64,000 bases of DNA, taken from contig NC_040017.1 of NCBI RefSeq assembly GCF_000972845.2, positions 26,673,954-26,737,953 on the forward strand, read 5' to 3'. How positions within the stretch are numbered: the stretch's first letter is position 1; each line of letters opens with the position of its first letter. The notes under the pieces were generated by a model. It was not told where the DNA came from. It did not search any database and saw nothing but the letters and a program-made list of their open reading frames with translations. Of this stretch, positions 1 through 11,774 are shown in pieces. This DNA comes from Larimichthys crocea (taxonomy: Eukaryota > Chordata > Actinopteri > Sciaenidae). The position numbers and the translations under genes are program-made.

Positions 1-3000
1 TTCTTCTGTCTTCCATTAAGACTTTAAATAGCAGCAGTTAAATGCTGTGATGGTGAAACTGCATGATGAGAGAGCACTTTATAGTCAGTTTACTGTGGAA
101 ACAACAATATTCTGGTGCAGTGTCTGGACATAAATGTTGTGTAATACAACGATGCTGAGTCCAGGAAAGGTTTCCCCGAGGGGACAATGAAGGATATCTT
201 ATCTTTATCTCATATGAAACTTGAAGTGCCTCAGAGGAATGAGAGCCTCTCTGACTATAAAGTGGCACTCGACACGGGGTTCAGCTTTTCTAGTATTTTA
301 TCCATGATGAAGACCAAAGTGTCAGTTCAGTGTAGTTGGTATCATTAGTTTGGTGTGTCTGCAGTCGTCTTAAGTGATGATGTTATATCGAGCTGTTATT
401 TAGTTGATATTAAGATAAAAATAGCATCTATTTGTCATCTTCAAAGTCACAATGAACTGAGATCCTTTGTCTTTTATTTGTTGTTTTATTTCCTGGGTCA
501 GAGAAAAATAAGCCAGACACAAACTAAACTAAACTTCTGACCGACGGCTAAAACATTTAGTTTTTCTCCTTTGTTTGTTAAACTGCAAACTTCTTCTTCA
601 TGACTGCAGGGCAGTTACTGTTAGCTGCTGCTGGAAGTTACTTTAGCAACAAATAAAGCTGTATGCCCATCTGGAGTAACAGATCAGGACGCCCGGAGCC
701 AAACGCGACAAGAAACCCAGCTCTCTGCTGTGTTAGCTGCATCTCAGTCTTTGAGGCCAGACGACCACACCCTCTTCCTTTATGTAACCACACTGACTCA
801 TTCTTCATATACTCCTATTTACATCTGTTTATTTATTGAACCGCACTGCCACGTCGACACAAATCTACCAGCGCTCTGTGCCAAGATCCGGCCGCAGCAT
901 CGTCGTAGTAACATCACAGAGAAGCTGCTGAAGGCGTTTTTTGTGCGTTTGAAGAGATTCACAGGCACGCCGCCGCCAAGCAGACACTCACATGGGCGCC
1001 GAGGAAATGCAAATGAATGCATGAAGCTGAACAGAAGTGACCCTTGTGTTCAGGAGAAGTGTGTTTGTTCTGTGCCATGCATGAATTACCTTTCACAATG
1101 CTGCATGTGTTTCCTAACGTGATACTTCCTCAGCAGCCTCAGTTTTTTTTAACATGGAGGTTCACGGCCCATGACAACAAGAGAACAAACAGAAACGCTG
1201 TCAACAAACCAGTTTATTATCTAAACATTTCATCTTGAGTTCAGACCAGAAGTGAGCACACACAGAAAGTCAGTCAGACGTCACACTAGAATCCCTCTTT
1301 GTGTGTAAAACAGGAACGTTGTTAAAGTGGAACCATTGTGTTTCTGCAGAATCAGATTGTAGAAGTTTACAAAGGTCATGGGGAAGTCCTTTTTTAATGA
1401 ACACTAGGTTACATCCTAGTCCAACCGTCTCTCTTGTTCCTTTGTATTGTTGATCATGTGTCTTTCTGAGTTGGTTCCAGTTTAGTTTGTCAAAGGTTTG
1501 CACAGTGAAGGTGTCAGAAATGATTTCATGCCTTTAACACTGAAGCAGGACGGTGACGAGCTGCAGCATCTTGTGACGATGAGTGATGAGTCGCTTGGTT
1601 AATTGATGCTTCGAGGCGTTTAAAAGTACAAATACACCATTAGATTTCCATTCAGTGTGAAAGAAATGTGTGTAATTGGCGCCTAACATCTTTAATGCAT
1701 TTTTATCCATGAGAAACACGTTTGTGTTGTTTGCAGTATTCTTCTTCTCTGCCTCCATGTTCATGCACATGATGTGACAAGATCAGCAGAAAATCCAATT
1801 GCAGTCTCTGTGAGGCTCTCACCAAAAGTGGTGTACAGTATATAAAATGTTAATTGTGTGTTTCATATGCGAGCTATTGATACGTGACCGCAGCTTAGAA
1901 CAGAGCCGTCCTCGGAGATGAGTGAAATAATAAACTCAAAGTGTTAAAGAGTCACATCCAGCTAACCATGTTTGTGTTTGAGTCTCTGCTCCTGAACGTT
2001 GCCGATGATGAATAACAACCTGCTGGCTGACTTTGACAAAGAAAGCTTTGTTCTGATCGCATGAAGACTGTCGGGCAGCATCATCTAAACACACCGTCCA
2101 CATCCAGCCACTGATTACCAGAGCTTCATTCTATCAAGGCTGTAATTATGTTAAGTGTCAGAGCTCTTAATCTGCGATTGAAATGTTCCACGTAGAGGTA
2201 TATCCAGGACACCTCCATCAAGATCCAGTATCTGTTCTCATTTTACCTGGCCACAGCGCGTACTGATGCACGTTGCAGCTGTTTTGTGTTGTACTTTGGT
2301 TTGGGATCTTGTCAGTCAGCTCACAGCGTGTGAACTCACACATCATATGAAACAGGAACTTCTTTAACTCCACAGTGAGTCCATTGTCTGCACATGAAAT
2401 CATATTATATGATCTTCTTGTACAAACACTGCCTTTGCACAGATAACTGTGCTCTGTGGGGCTGTGGCTCTCTGTCTGAACTCTGGTCAGTGTGGCAGTT
2501 TAATGTGTCGACGTTTCTTCACTGTGTTCTGTATCGTGTTCATTATATCTTTTATGGTGTGTTTGGTACATAAATAACTTTTCCATTATGTGACCGAGGA
2601 AGTGAAGATGAGACAGTCAGAGGCTCATTTCAGCTACAACAGTTTCAGTGCTGTCTGTTGGAGAACGTCTCCCCGCTGGCAGGTTGGATGATATTCAGTG
2701 AGTAGTTTGTGCAGTGAGCCGAGTCCTATTTTCTTCCTTCCAGCATTAGTTCCCCGATCCTGACCACAGCTGGCTGCAGCCCAACTTTAAGAGCCAATCA
2801 TAAGCTACTGTTACAACCTGTCTTACAGGCAGAATAGCTTCACCTGGAAAACCAACACCTCTTTTTATTCTTAAACTGTGGACTGTGTAAACCTTTTTGT
2901 TGAGGAAATGTTTCACACAAAGTCGTCTTGCTGCGATTCAGTTGAAGAAAACACATCCAAGTTGTCTGTAAAAGTCACCGTGTGCACACAGTGCGACGCT

Positions 3001-3143
3001 TTAATGACAAATACATATTCTCATTCACCTTTCGCTGTGTCGGCCCTGAGTTCTGCCTCTCAGGCAGCACTTCCCTTTAGGATACAGGCTGTCGTTCCTC
3101 TGCTGTCTCCATCATATCTGTCCCCTTCCCTCTCCATCTCCAG
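1..3143. other. Upstream/intronic sequence of kcnk6 with no recognisable exon
   Basis: I searched this stretch for the first coding exon of kcnk6 (start methionine, first membrane helix, extracellular cap and first pore helix) and found nothing like it on the + strand. The open frames here are short, low in similarity to anything known and lack splice context. It is most simply the end of a long first intron. No tRNA, repeat array or strong promoter was recognised. Confidence 0.55.
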
Positions 3144-3536
3144 GCTATGGCCACACCACTCCTCTGTCGGACACCGGAAAGGCCTTCTCCATCATCTACG
3201 CCCTGATAGGAGTCCCCTTCACCATGCTGGTGCTCACCGCCTGCGTCCAGAGACTCATGTACCCTCTGGTCCTGGCTCCCGTCGGCCTCCTGCAGCGTTC
3301 AGGCATGGAGCCTCGGCCAGCCACCGTGGTCCACTTCATGCTGCTGCTGATCCTGGTGGTGCTGTGCTTCTTCTTGGCTCCGGCGGCCGTGTTCAGCACA
3401 TTGGAGGTGTCCTGGTCGCTCTTGGATGGGCTCTACTTCTGTTTCATCTCGCTGTGCACCATCGGACTCGGGGATTTCGTTCCGGGGACACAGCCTGGGC
3501 AGAAATACAGGCCGCTGTACCAGGTCTCTGTCATGA
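3144..3536 (+). CDS. kcnk6: kcnk6 penultimate coding exon (first filter to second filter)
   Basis: The acceptor is a pyrimidine tract ending in CAG at 3141-3143; the donor is GTGAGT at 3537. The exon enters with two bases of a split Gly codon and leaves with one base of a split Ile codon. It encodes M2, M3 and pore loop 2. Both acceptor and donor agree with the known K2P intron sitting inside the first GYG filter. Confidence 0.93.
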
Positions 3537-6500
3537 GTGAGTGTATTTGATATTAAGTCAGTGTACATCTTTGTTTGTCTTTGTCTGGTGACATTTACTT
3601 CTGATGTCTAAGTCCTTCAATGTTCTGTCTTTATGTTTTTACAGTCGCACACACACACACACACACACACACACCTCCTTTTAAGGCTTGGTCATCTGCA
3701 GTATATGTTTGATAAGAAGGTGTTGTCTCATCACGCTGTAGTACCTGTTTACTGAGCTGAACAGAGTCAGGTCAAACAAATTAGTTTTAAATGCACGTGT
3801 GTGTGTGTTCAGTTAACGCAGTGTCTCAGTCACACGTGAAATTTACCACAGACATGTTGAGAATTACTGCCACATTCAACATCAGACACTTTAACATGCT
3901 TCCCAGTTATAAGACATTTTCTGTACTCGGTCATGTCTTCAGTAAAGTGGACTAACAGTCGGTCCCTCCTCCATCCATCACGAGGTCTAATCCTGTTTCT
4001 GATAACTGCAGATATACAGAGGTGACTGTGGGTCATCTATTGATCGCAGGGTTGTTGTTCAATCCCCGCTCCTGCTGTTCACATGTCGACATGTATGGCA
4101 GCTTCTCTACTGTGATTGTGTGTCCGCTAAGGTAGAAAAGTGCCACTCGGGACCATTTACACAATTTAACTCTTCTGTAAACTTCGATTTACTGTCGGTC
4201 GACCAGCCTCTATGATAGGGTTGCCATTTCATTTGACACCATGCACACTCTGCCACTGTCTGTAGTATTCCACCAATCATCGTTTTCAAGCTCCAGTAAT
4301 CATACAAATACAGTATAATCATACAGTAATGTGCCAGCAAAGGCAGGAAGAAGCCTAAACACAATTTGTTTATTTACAACTCCACAGGGCAAGGAAGAAG
4401 TTAAATAAGTTGGGTGGTTTAAATCTTATTAGCTCAGCAAAAGTGAACCTGAAGTTAACCAGATCCAACCTGGAGCTGAACTGAACCGTCTGATTAAAAT
4501 ATAACGAATAAACCAGAAAACTATATGAAAACCTGCTAAATATTGTTCGTCCTCAACCTCTTCTCATGAAAATCTTCATTTATTCAGATAGTTTAATAAA
4601 TGTATCTTTCATTATTATCAGCAGTGCACACAGGATCATCATAATATCTGCAAATTTCCACCCCGTTGTTCTTATTCAGCTCAGATTTCAACAACAAACC
4701 CTCTGCGCTCCTGCTTATATTAAAGGCTCACAGCAGTCACATGACTCACACTGAATGTGGCAAGGTTTTGTCCTGTGAGGGTCACACTCAGCTGCTACAT
4801 GCCTGCCGAGCTGTTAGATGAGAGCACGGCGTGGTGTCCTGCAGAGGCACAGAGCCAGAGATGACCAACGATAATGCAGAAACATTTTGTTTCACCGTCT
4901 TCTCTCTAGAGTAAAGAAGACAATGCAGGTTTTTGTTTCTATGCAGAGAAAGAGGTGCAACGTCCAACCTAATATCGACTTACAGAAAAACATTAGAGGG
5001 GTTATGATGCAGATGGTTTTATGGTGATGTGTAAGCTGTTTATCACAAAGGGTGCCAGGATGATTTTAAGTCTTCCTGCTCTGAGGGCAGAAGCCGACCC
5101 GTGCTGCCTTCACGCTCACCTCTGTAAGAAGCAACACCTCTCACTGCTTCTCTCTTCTCGGTAGCACGTCATGATGAACAGGTCAGCTCCTCGTAAATGA
5201 AACTGCTCTGAATGTGCCCGGAAACTGAAGTTAATCTAACTTTGCAGGAAATTTCATGACACAGAAATTAAATTATCCTCCACCCCAAAGACATTCAGTC
5301 TAGAATGATGTATGACAGAGAGATTTAGAGGATATTTGGATTTATTTGGGGTTCTGGCTTGAAATAGAATAATTTGATTATCAAAACAGTTTCCTGAGCT
5401 ATTTATACAGGGTATTTCCCTCAGTAGGAGGTGATTTTATCATAATCCAGTGATTCATGATGGTATTTAATTTCATCTCCACTGCAAAGCTTCACTGAGA
5501 AATTCATCTGGCATCCAGTGTCACCTTTTTTTAAAAACAGGCATCCTCATAAGATCTGTTTTTAGAACAATGAATCTCTAATACTATGAAGAAAGCAGCA
5601 GAATAGATGTGGTATTATTTAGAAGAACATAGCGTCTCTATTGTACTATCAGACAGTGACAACAGTGACAGGGAGGATATGAAATTATAATTTCTCACTG
5701 TGAATGTTTGGGTGAATTCCCAATAATATGACTGTGAATGCGCTTCTACATGAAACCTCGCAGTGGTTCTTTGCTCTTGTTCAGCTTGAGCCATCACTGT
5801 CACATGACGCAGGTTATTTTCATAGTCGAGCTCTTGTTTTCCACTTTCTGTGCGGGTGTTTTTCCGTGTAATTGAATCGGGGCTGGAATGACTTTTTTTG
5901 TCTAAAAGTAGCCAGGCTGTTGTTTTGTTCCTCTGTGCTCTCACTTGCTGACACTCAGAGCAACTTATTAGGATGAATGTGCTCCACTGTATTCAGTGCT
6001 GTGCTGGAAAAATGACTGAATGCTGCATTTCATCTTATGTTCAGTTTAGTTTTGCTCATCTGCAGCTCTTTGACTCTAATACTTTTTTACCATTTAGAAA
6101 CAGCTGGTGGTGATTAACCTTGACTTTCCAAGGATGGTACACTCAGTTCATGGACATTTTGTTAAAGTATCTCTCTGCCGATGTACACTTTGTCCTCCCT
6201 GTTGTTTTAAATGAGGATTTGATGTTTGATTTTTCTGGTCAGAGGGACCCGCGTGGACTTCTGTGTCCTCTCCTCGGCTAATCCCTCGACTTCAGTTTGG
6301 AAGGAGGCCGAGCAGTGTTGTTTCCTTGTCCCACAGGCTGTATTATGTAATGATGATGTAGGTCGAGTCAGATTAACCCAAACAGTCTCTGCAGGTTCTG
6401 AAGAGGATTAGTGATGGACTGCAGGATGTGATGATGTCTCCTGTTTCAGCTGAAGTGTGATCAAACCGATCCTGAGTAAATGTGTTTTTGTAAATACATT

Positions 6501-8191
6501 CCCTGCTGCAGTGGTAAATGAAAGTGAGCCGTCTACTAGTGAGTTTTTATCAATCCCAATCAGCAGTGGCAGCAAATCTGTTTTCACAGTAAGACAGATT
6601 TTTAGCAACTTCCCGTCAAGGTGTTATTTCCTGCGATAACTGCAGAATTAACCACATGTTACTGATGTCGGCCTGAAATGGTGGATGTGGTTGATGAAAA
6701 CGCAGTACAGTAAGTAACGGCTGTAAGGTGACTCACACAAGATTCGCATAAGACTAAATGCTTCTTACTCGTTATTCTCCAGCAGTAATCTATACATCAT
6801 CACCATGTATACAGTGAAATGTGCAATGCAAACGTACTAAACATGTTGAAAGTCCCTCAACATTTTGTTGACTGTGCAAAGTTCAGATCATCTGTGACAA
6901 GAATTTTCTACAACAGCATCTAGTGCAAATATTTTGGGTTGGTAGTTTGGACAGTCCAACGTCCTTTTACGCTTCGATTTCTGTTTTTCCCCGTGACGAG
7001 CGCTTCACGTGTGGAAACAAAAGACAGACTTTCATTAAAGGTGATAGGTGGACTAATTCTCTTCTTTAAATCTACACTTACTGTACTCTTCCCACAGTAA
7101 CTGTAAAGCTTCAGAGCTGAGCTCACTGTGAATCTTACACTGTTTTTCTTGGAGTTGGCCTACTTGCAGTGAGAGACCATTGTCCAGGACCTGACCTCTG
7201 TGGTTATGTGGAGCACTGCGATGCATACATGTGACGGAACAAGACCACATGTCTTTTCTTGAAGGCAAACACAAAAATCAGAGCAGAAAAAATGATTGTT
7301 CAGCACATTTTGTCTTCACCTTTGTCCTCCTTTCTGCTGAAGTGGATTTTATTAAGAGTTTTCTCTGACACAGCTTAGAGTCCTTTCTTTGTGATCCCCA
7401 CAATGGTTCAGACATTTATAAATCATATTATTTCACACTTACACACGCAGAATTATGAAATAAAAATTAAAAGTAACCAAAGACCAAGCTGAAAAATGTT
7501 GTGACCAGCACAGCGTTGCTTTGAGCCAGATGTGTGTGGACTGCTCTGCATGTCGTGTAAAACAAATGCCACGTGAACCAACAGCATCCAAAGCAACTTA
7601 GACTAAATAAACTTGCAGAGCACGTGGCCGAATCCAAAAGGAAAACTCTGCCAACGCTGAAGTTCATCACAATATGCTGCTGTTTAATTACCAGCTGATA
7701 GACGTTTAATATCAATGGCTCCGCACCTGATTTGTAGCTGGTGTTTTTAGCCATATCAGCAGTATGTGGGAGACACCAGATAAAAAATAGTTTGACAGAT
7801 GAAAAATGGAGACTACTTTGATATCAACTGTATTCTTCTCTAGCCACATTTCTAAGATTCAGCTTCATGGAGCGACTTTCTTCTGCACATTGTGCCGTTG
7901 AATAAACGACCTCCTGACCTCTGTCTCTCTGCCCTCCCTGCAGTCTACCTGTTCGTGGGTCTCATGATGATGTACCTCCTGCTGCGCACCTTCCACAAAA
8001 TGGCAGACTTGCACGGCCTGACCACCTTCCTGCAGCTGCCCCGCTGTGAGGACGACCTGGATGAAGACAGGGAGCCCATCGTGGAGGACCACCATGAAGG
8101 TCAGACGCCCCGTTACCTGACAGACAAAGCAGCAAGCAGGCCCCTGGAGCCGGGATCACAGCCCTCATACAACACCATCAACAAAGGCTGA
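3144..8191 (+). CDS. kcnk6: Two-pore-domain K+ channel TWIK-2 (K2P6), 3' two coding exons; 5' partial
   Basis: Two exons, 3144-3536 and 7944-8191, join in phase (A|TC gives Ile) to encode about 213 C-terminal residues ending at TGA 8189-8191. The first exon opens inside the first selectivity filter (G|YG) and continues into M2 ([18 protein letters not shown]), M3 ([16 protein letters not shown]), the second pore helix and second filter [10 protein letters not shown]. The second exon carries M4 ([18 protein letters not shown]) and the cytosolic tail. K2P channels dimerise to form a background K+ leak; TWIK-2 acts in the endolysosomal and plasma membranes. The motif LHGL after M4 and the short acidic tail favour KCNK6 over KCNK1 and KCNK7. 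Length fits the roughly 313-residue family with exon 1 missing. The tail ends in YNTI, a YxxPhi-type sorting motif. Exon 1 must lie more than 3.1 kb upstream, outside the window. Neighbour sertad3 is convergent. Confidence 0.93.
3648..3674. repeat. (CA)n microsatellite
   Basis: An uninterrupted CA dinucleotide run just inside the kcnk6 intron. Confidence 0.95.
4025..4166 (+). repeat. Degraded tRNA-derived SINE-like relic
   Basis: The stretch begins with a question-mark version of a Pol III B box (GTTCAATCCCCGCTCC) preceded by a GATCGCAGGGTTG-like block. It ends with a sequence resembling the AAGTGC...CCATTTAC tail seen in widespread fish interspersed repeats. Resemblance is from memory and the copy is decayed, so the family is not named. 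Confidence 0.45.
7944..8191 (+). CDS. kcnk6: kcnk6 terminal coding exon (M4 and cytosolic tail)
   Basis: The acceptor is CTGCAG ending at 7943. The exon encodes M4, the conserved post-M4 segment with LHGL, an acidic stretch ([10 protein letters not shown]) and a 3' end reading SYNTINKG before TGA. YNTI fits the tyrosine sorting consensus and sits where the mammalian protein has a YASI-like motif. Confidence 0.93.
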
Positions 8192-8336
8192 GCTGTGCGC
8201 AGGCAGGGAAGAGAAAATGAAGCTCTACCTCTGGTGACCTCTTGGTCTTGAACCAGTAATGAAACACCTGGGCTGAATCTGAATTCTCGTCTTCATTTTT
8301 TCATTTTGTCTTCTCGCCTTCCAGAGGAGCGAGTAC

Positions 8337-8371
8337 GATGATGATGATGATGATGATGATGATAATAATAA
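8337..8371. repeat. (GAT)n/(AAT)n trinucleotide repeat in kcnk6 3'UTR
   Basis: About nine GAT units followed by a few AAT units. The run begins about 145 bases after the stop codon. Confidence 0.95.
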
Positions 8372-8708
8372 TCATGATAATGAGGAATCAAGATGAGTTT
8401 TAAGATTCAGTCTTTGTCAGAGGACTGTCAGACAGTCTGAGTGATTACTACACCACTTTCTGCACATCTCAAAGATTTATTCCAACTTGATGACGGTGAC
8501 CCGAAAAGGCACAATGTTCCTTTTTTCTCCTCAACACTGGTGTAACTGTGGTGTGTGTTCACTGTGGAGGCTTTGCAGGTATGTTTCCAGCCTCAGGACG
8601 GGACATGAAGGGCTCAGACTTGTGATACAATTCCTCGTTTTTTCACTTTTGTATGTATTTTTGTCACAGTGTTGTTTGTACCACACGTTTGGGTTGCTAA
8701 TTCAAGAC

Positions 8709-8714
8709 TAATAA
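8709..8714 (+). terminator. kcnk6: Proximal polyadenylation signal for kcnk6
   Basis: A canonical AATAAA lies about 520 bases after the stop codon. The sequence just downstream is only mildly G/U-rich, so this may be a weaker or alternative site. Confidence 0.5.
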
Positions 8715-9150
8715 ATATTGGATATGACTGTGCAGGAACTAAATCTTGGTGCCAAACACAACCTGTGGACACACTTGCCATTTCAACTTCACTTTGTTTG
8801 TTTTAAACTGTTTTTATTTGGGGGAATTGTTCAGCTTCTTCTCTTTATACTTCACATTATGGCCAAAACAGCAGTGAAATGACAAGTGAATCTGCTGCAT
8901 CTGAGCATTTAAAACACCGCGGACGTGAACGTGTTTTATGTTTAATGACGTTTCCTGTGTGTACGTAGTGACGCTCACTCTTGAAGAGTACTGACGAGCA
9001 CTGTGTGTTCACATCTGGCCTGTCCTCCTGTACGCTGCTTCCCCCTGCTGTCTACATGCATGTAGCACAACATGTTGCTACACCTCCAGAACAGAAAGAA
9101 ATAGGGTAAAGGGCTGAAACTGAGGGACTGAGGAAAAGATACATATAGTT

Positions 9151-9156
9151 AATAAA
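9151..9156 (+). terminator. kcnk6: Distal polyadenylation signal for kcnk6
   Basis: A canonical AATAAA is followed 20-35 bases later by a GTGTGTATGTGTGTGTG element. That GU-rich downstream element makes it the stronger of the two candidate 3' ends. Confidence 0.55.
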
Positions 9157-9175
9157 ATGAATTAATAAGTGAAGT

Positions 9176-9911
9176 GTGTATGTGTGTGTGAATGTCTGGA
9201 TTTAATCACCGTGACCAACATTTGAATGCACTTTATTGTTCACATCGGTGTTTTTACCATCAAAGTTGTAGTCAAATGAACAGATTTATGTCATGATACT
9301 GTAAAATGTCTGTTATTGTAGTTTATACGTGTCTAATGTTAAACTGAAATTAAAAAGGTTTACTCTGTATTGTGTGCTTGTGTCATCTTCAGTGAAATGT
9401 CTGTACTGTAAACTCATCTAGACGTTTATTTTATCACTGTACATTGTTTATTTTTCATAGTTTTCATAGTTAGTTATACGAGAGCTGCCTGAGAGCAGAA
9501 TCAAACATCCACTTCCCTTCAGATGAAGTGTTACGAGGTGTGTGTCTGCATTAAAACCTGTCTTTGACAATGTGCTTTTTATTTAGAGCGTGAAGTGACT
9601 GGATGAAGCTGCTACGTGATGTTATAAAGGTGTATTTCTCTGTTATGGATCCGGGTGATAATTGGTTGACATCCTGGTTGCTCTGTGTACTCAGCTCATT
9701 GTAACCGGTCTGGATGGAGGCTTTCAGTCTGTTCTAAGATGTGACGCTTTCACTTTCACGTTTCTCTAAATGCACCGTTTCCCAAAGTGTCAAAGACCTG
9801 CGATGAAATGTGCTCTGAGTGTTGTGACAGCGTTCTGAAGCAGACTGCATGTAGTCCTGTGTGACGTTTTTCTACTGCAAATTAAATCATGTTTAAGGAC
9901 GAAGACGCAGC
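9176..9911. other. Convergent intergenic spacer kcnk6 / sertad3
   Basis: The 3' ends of kcnk6 (+) and sertad3 (-) face each other across less than 1 kb. I see no gene, repeat array or RNA in this stretch. Confidence 0.7.
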
Positions 9912-11774
9912 ATGAGTTCATTTTAACATTTTATTAGAAATGTCAGTAAAGTCAAACATTTACCTTCATTAAAAAAAGTCTAAATACACAAATTCATAAA
10001 CATAACCATTAGAATATTTGTAAAGAAAATAGTAAATAAAATAACTGCCATGATGGTACGTTAATATACCACTATTGAACTGTCACATGACATGACATTA
10101 AATTACTCGTTAACAAAACATGCCGTTCGTAAATAGTTTGAGACGGCAGTCCAGCGATTCACAGAAAGGACCTCTGCATAGAAAGAAACTCTGATCCACA
10201 AACAGGACGACAGTACAAAGACCTGACAAACTATTTATCTCAGCGTTTCCTGTGTGTTTTACACATTTCAGCAGGGCTGGATCAACATCTGCAGCTGGCT
10301 ACAGTTAAAACACCTGGTGTCTGTATATGCATCCACAGAACATTTAACAGAACTCCATTTTCTGCGTTCACAGGGGATCACCTGTGATTATTACTACTGC
10401 TTACAGTAAGACGCAAACCGCACGCTCACGTGTCAGACCTGGAAACAAAAGTGCAATAATTCAGATGTAAGCCAGATAAAACACGTGAACCTCACGGAGA
10501 TGCTGGACCAGGACTGAGCAGGAACATTACACATGTACAACAGGAGCTGTTGCAGTGGTTGTGACCTCAGCTAACGTGACGCATACAGCGGCTCTCACGT
10601 TAAAACGCATGACAATGTTTCATATATATATAAAATCACAGTACTATAAAGGCTCTTTAAATAAAAGCATTATTACAAAGACATTAAATACTCTTTCTGA
10701 GCTCGACCGTTTCAGAGAACACACGTGTTCCTGCGCTGCACACGGACGACTCGGAGGAAGTGAAACTAATTTCAGTTTCGCTTCAGATGAAAGTTTTCAA
10801 ACCAGCTGGCTTCAAGAGTTGTGCTTTTTTTCCACAAGGTAACGAGGTCTTCACTGCTAATACATTCATGAAATGTATCGTACTGTACCTCCGACTACTG
10901 CTTACTGAAAACATAACGGATGATAAACTGAGGGACACAAAGAAGGATCACAGTTCAGATTCCTTCAGGCCGAACCACCTGATCTCCTGAATATGCTAAA
11001 CTTTATAATACGCACGTCTTCATGGTGCTCCTCCTGTTTGACCTGATCTCTTCGCACCTGATGTCACTCATTGATAAATATGAGGGTAAAGGATTTCTTC
11101 ACAGAAGATCTGACCTATAATATTAGTGTTTCAACCCATCCTCCACCCCGAACACCAGCCCCATCACATTCTCTCCAAACTCTGTTTTAAGTCACCCGAC
11201 GTTCAGTCCAACTCCTTTCACTGCATGGATCAGCACCGGTACATTACCGGCTGCTGCGTTTCTTCTGACTCCGTACAAACCGGGACGTCCGGTGTGAACG
11301 GAGGATTACTTGAAGCTGTGATGCGTCTGACAGATTTGAGGGCAAAGCCAACCGAAGCAGTTTTCTCTCTCTTTTCCCGGATCAGGAGGCCTTCCCTCAG
11401 CTCCAAATTAGCTGAGTCACCCTGGAAACTTGAGTAACATGCTTTTCAGCAGTTCGTTAAGCGCTGACTCATTTCTAATGCACTAAGAAGAAAACCTTCA
11501 CACTTCTCCATTTGTGCCAGAAAACACAAACTCTTCATGCTGCCAGACGCATCACAGCCACTCCTCATCTGTGGAGCGTTCTCTGTCTTAGACATCAATC
11601 TTTTCTACGTTTCTACAGCATTCTTACGACTTTCTAAAGCCCATAATACAACATTTCTTGAACAATATACATATGACAAAGTGAATATTCAACATGTTTC
11701 ATAACTCAGTCCTTTGCCTTGTGAATTCAGTCTTTGTCCACTAACTAAGTGTTTATTACAGCACGATGAGGCCA
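9912..11774 (-). other. sertad3: sertad3 3' untranslated region
   Basis: About 1.86 kb separates the sertad3 stop codon from a minus-strand AATAAA. The stretch is AT-rich with no conserved open frame. Long 3'UTRs are usual for SERTAD mRNAs, which are short-lived; the extent here is inferred. Confidence 0.6.
9930..9935 (-). terminator. sertad3: Polyadenylation signal for sertad3
   Basis: TTTATT on the + strand is AATAAA on the gene strand. No better-placed signal was noticed between it and the next gene. Confidence 0.5.

Larger units (their letters stand above)
3537..7943 (+). other. kcnk6: kcnk6 last intron
   Basis: This intron of 4.4 kb runs from donor GTGAGT to acceptor CTGCAG. It contains a (CA)n microsatellite at 3648-3674 and a degraded SINE-like relic near 4025-4166. 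No further exon or RNA gene was recognised; open frames in it are short and without homology. Confidence 0.85.
8192..9175 (+). other. kcnk6: kcnk6 3' untranslated region
   Basis: This is the non-coding sequence after the stop codon, read through to either of two candidate polyadenylation sites. It includes a (GAT)n run. The exact end is inferred from the signals. Confidence 0.65.

Noticed and set aside
730..1122. 130-codon open frame as a candidate kcnk6 first exon
   Set aside because: It has no membrane helix, pore helix or filter motif, and no donor in the phase required by 3144.
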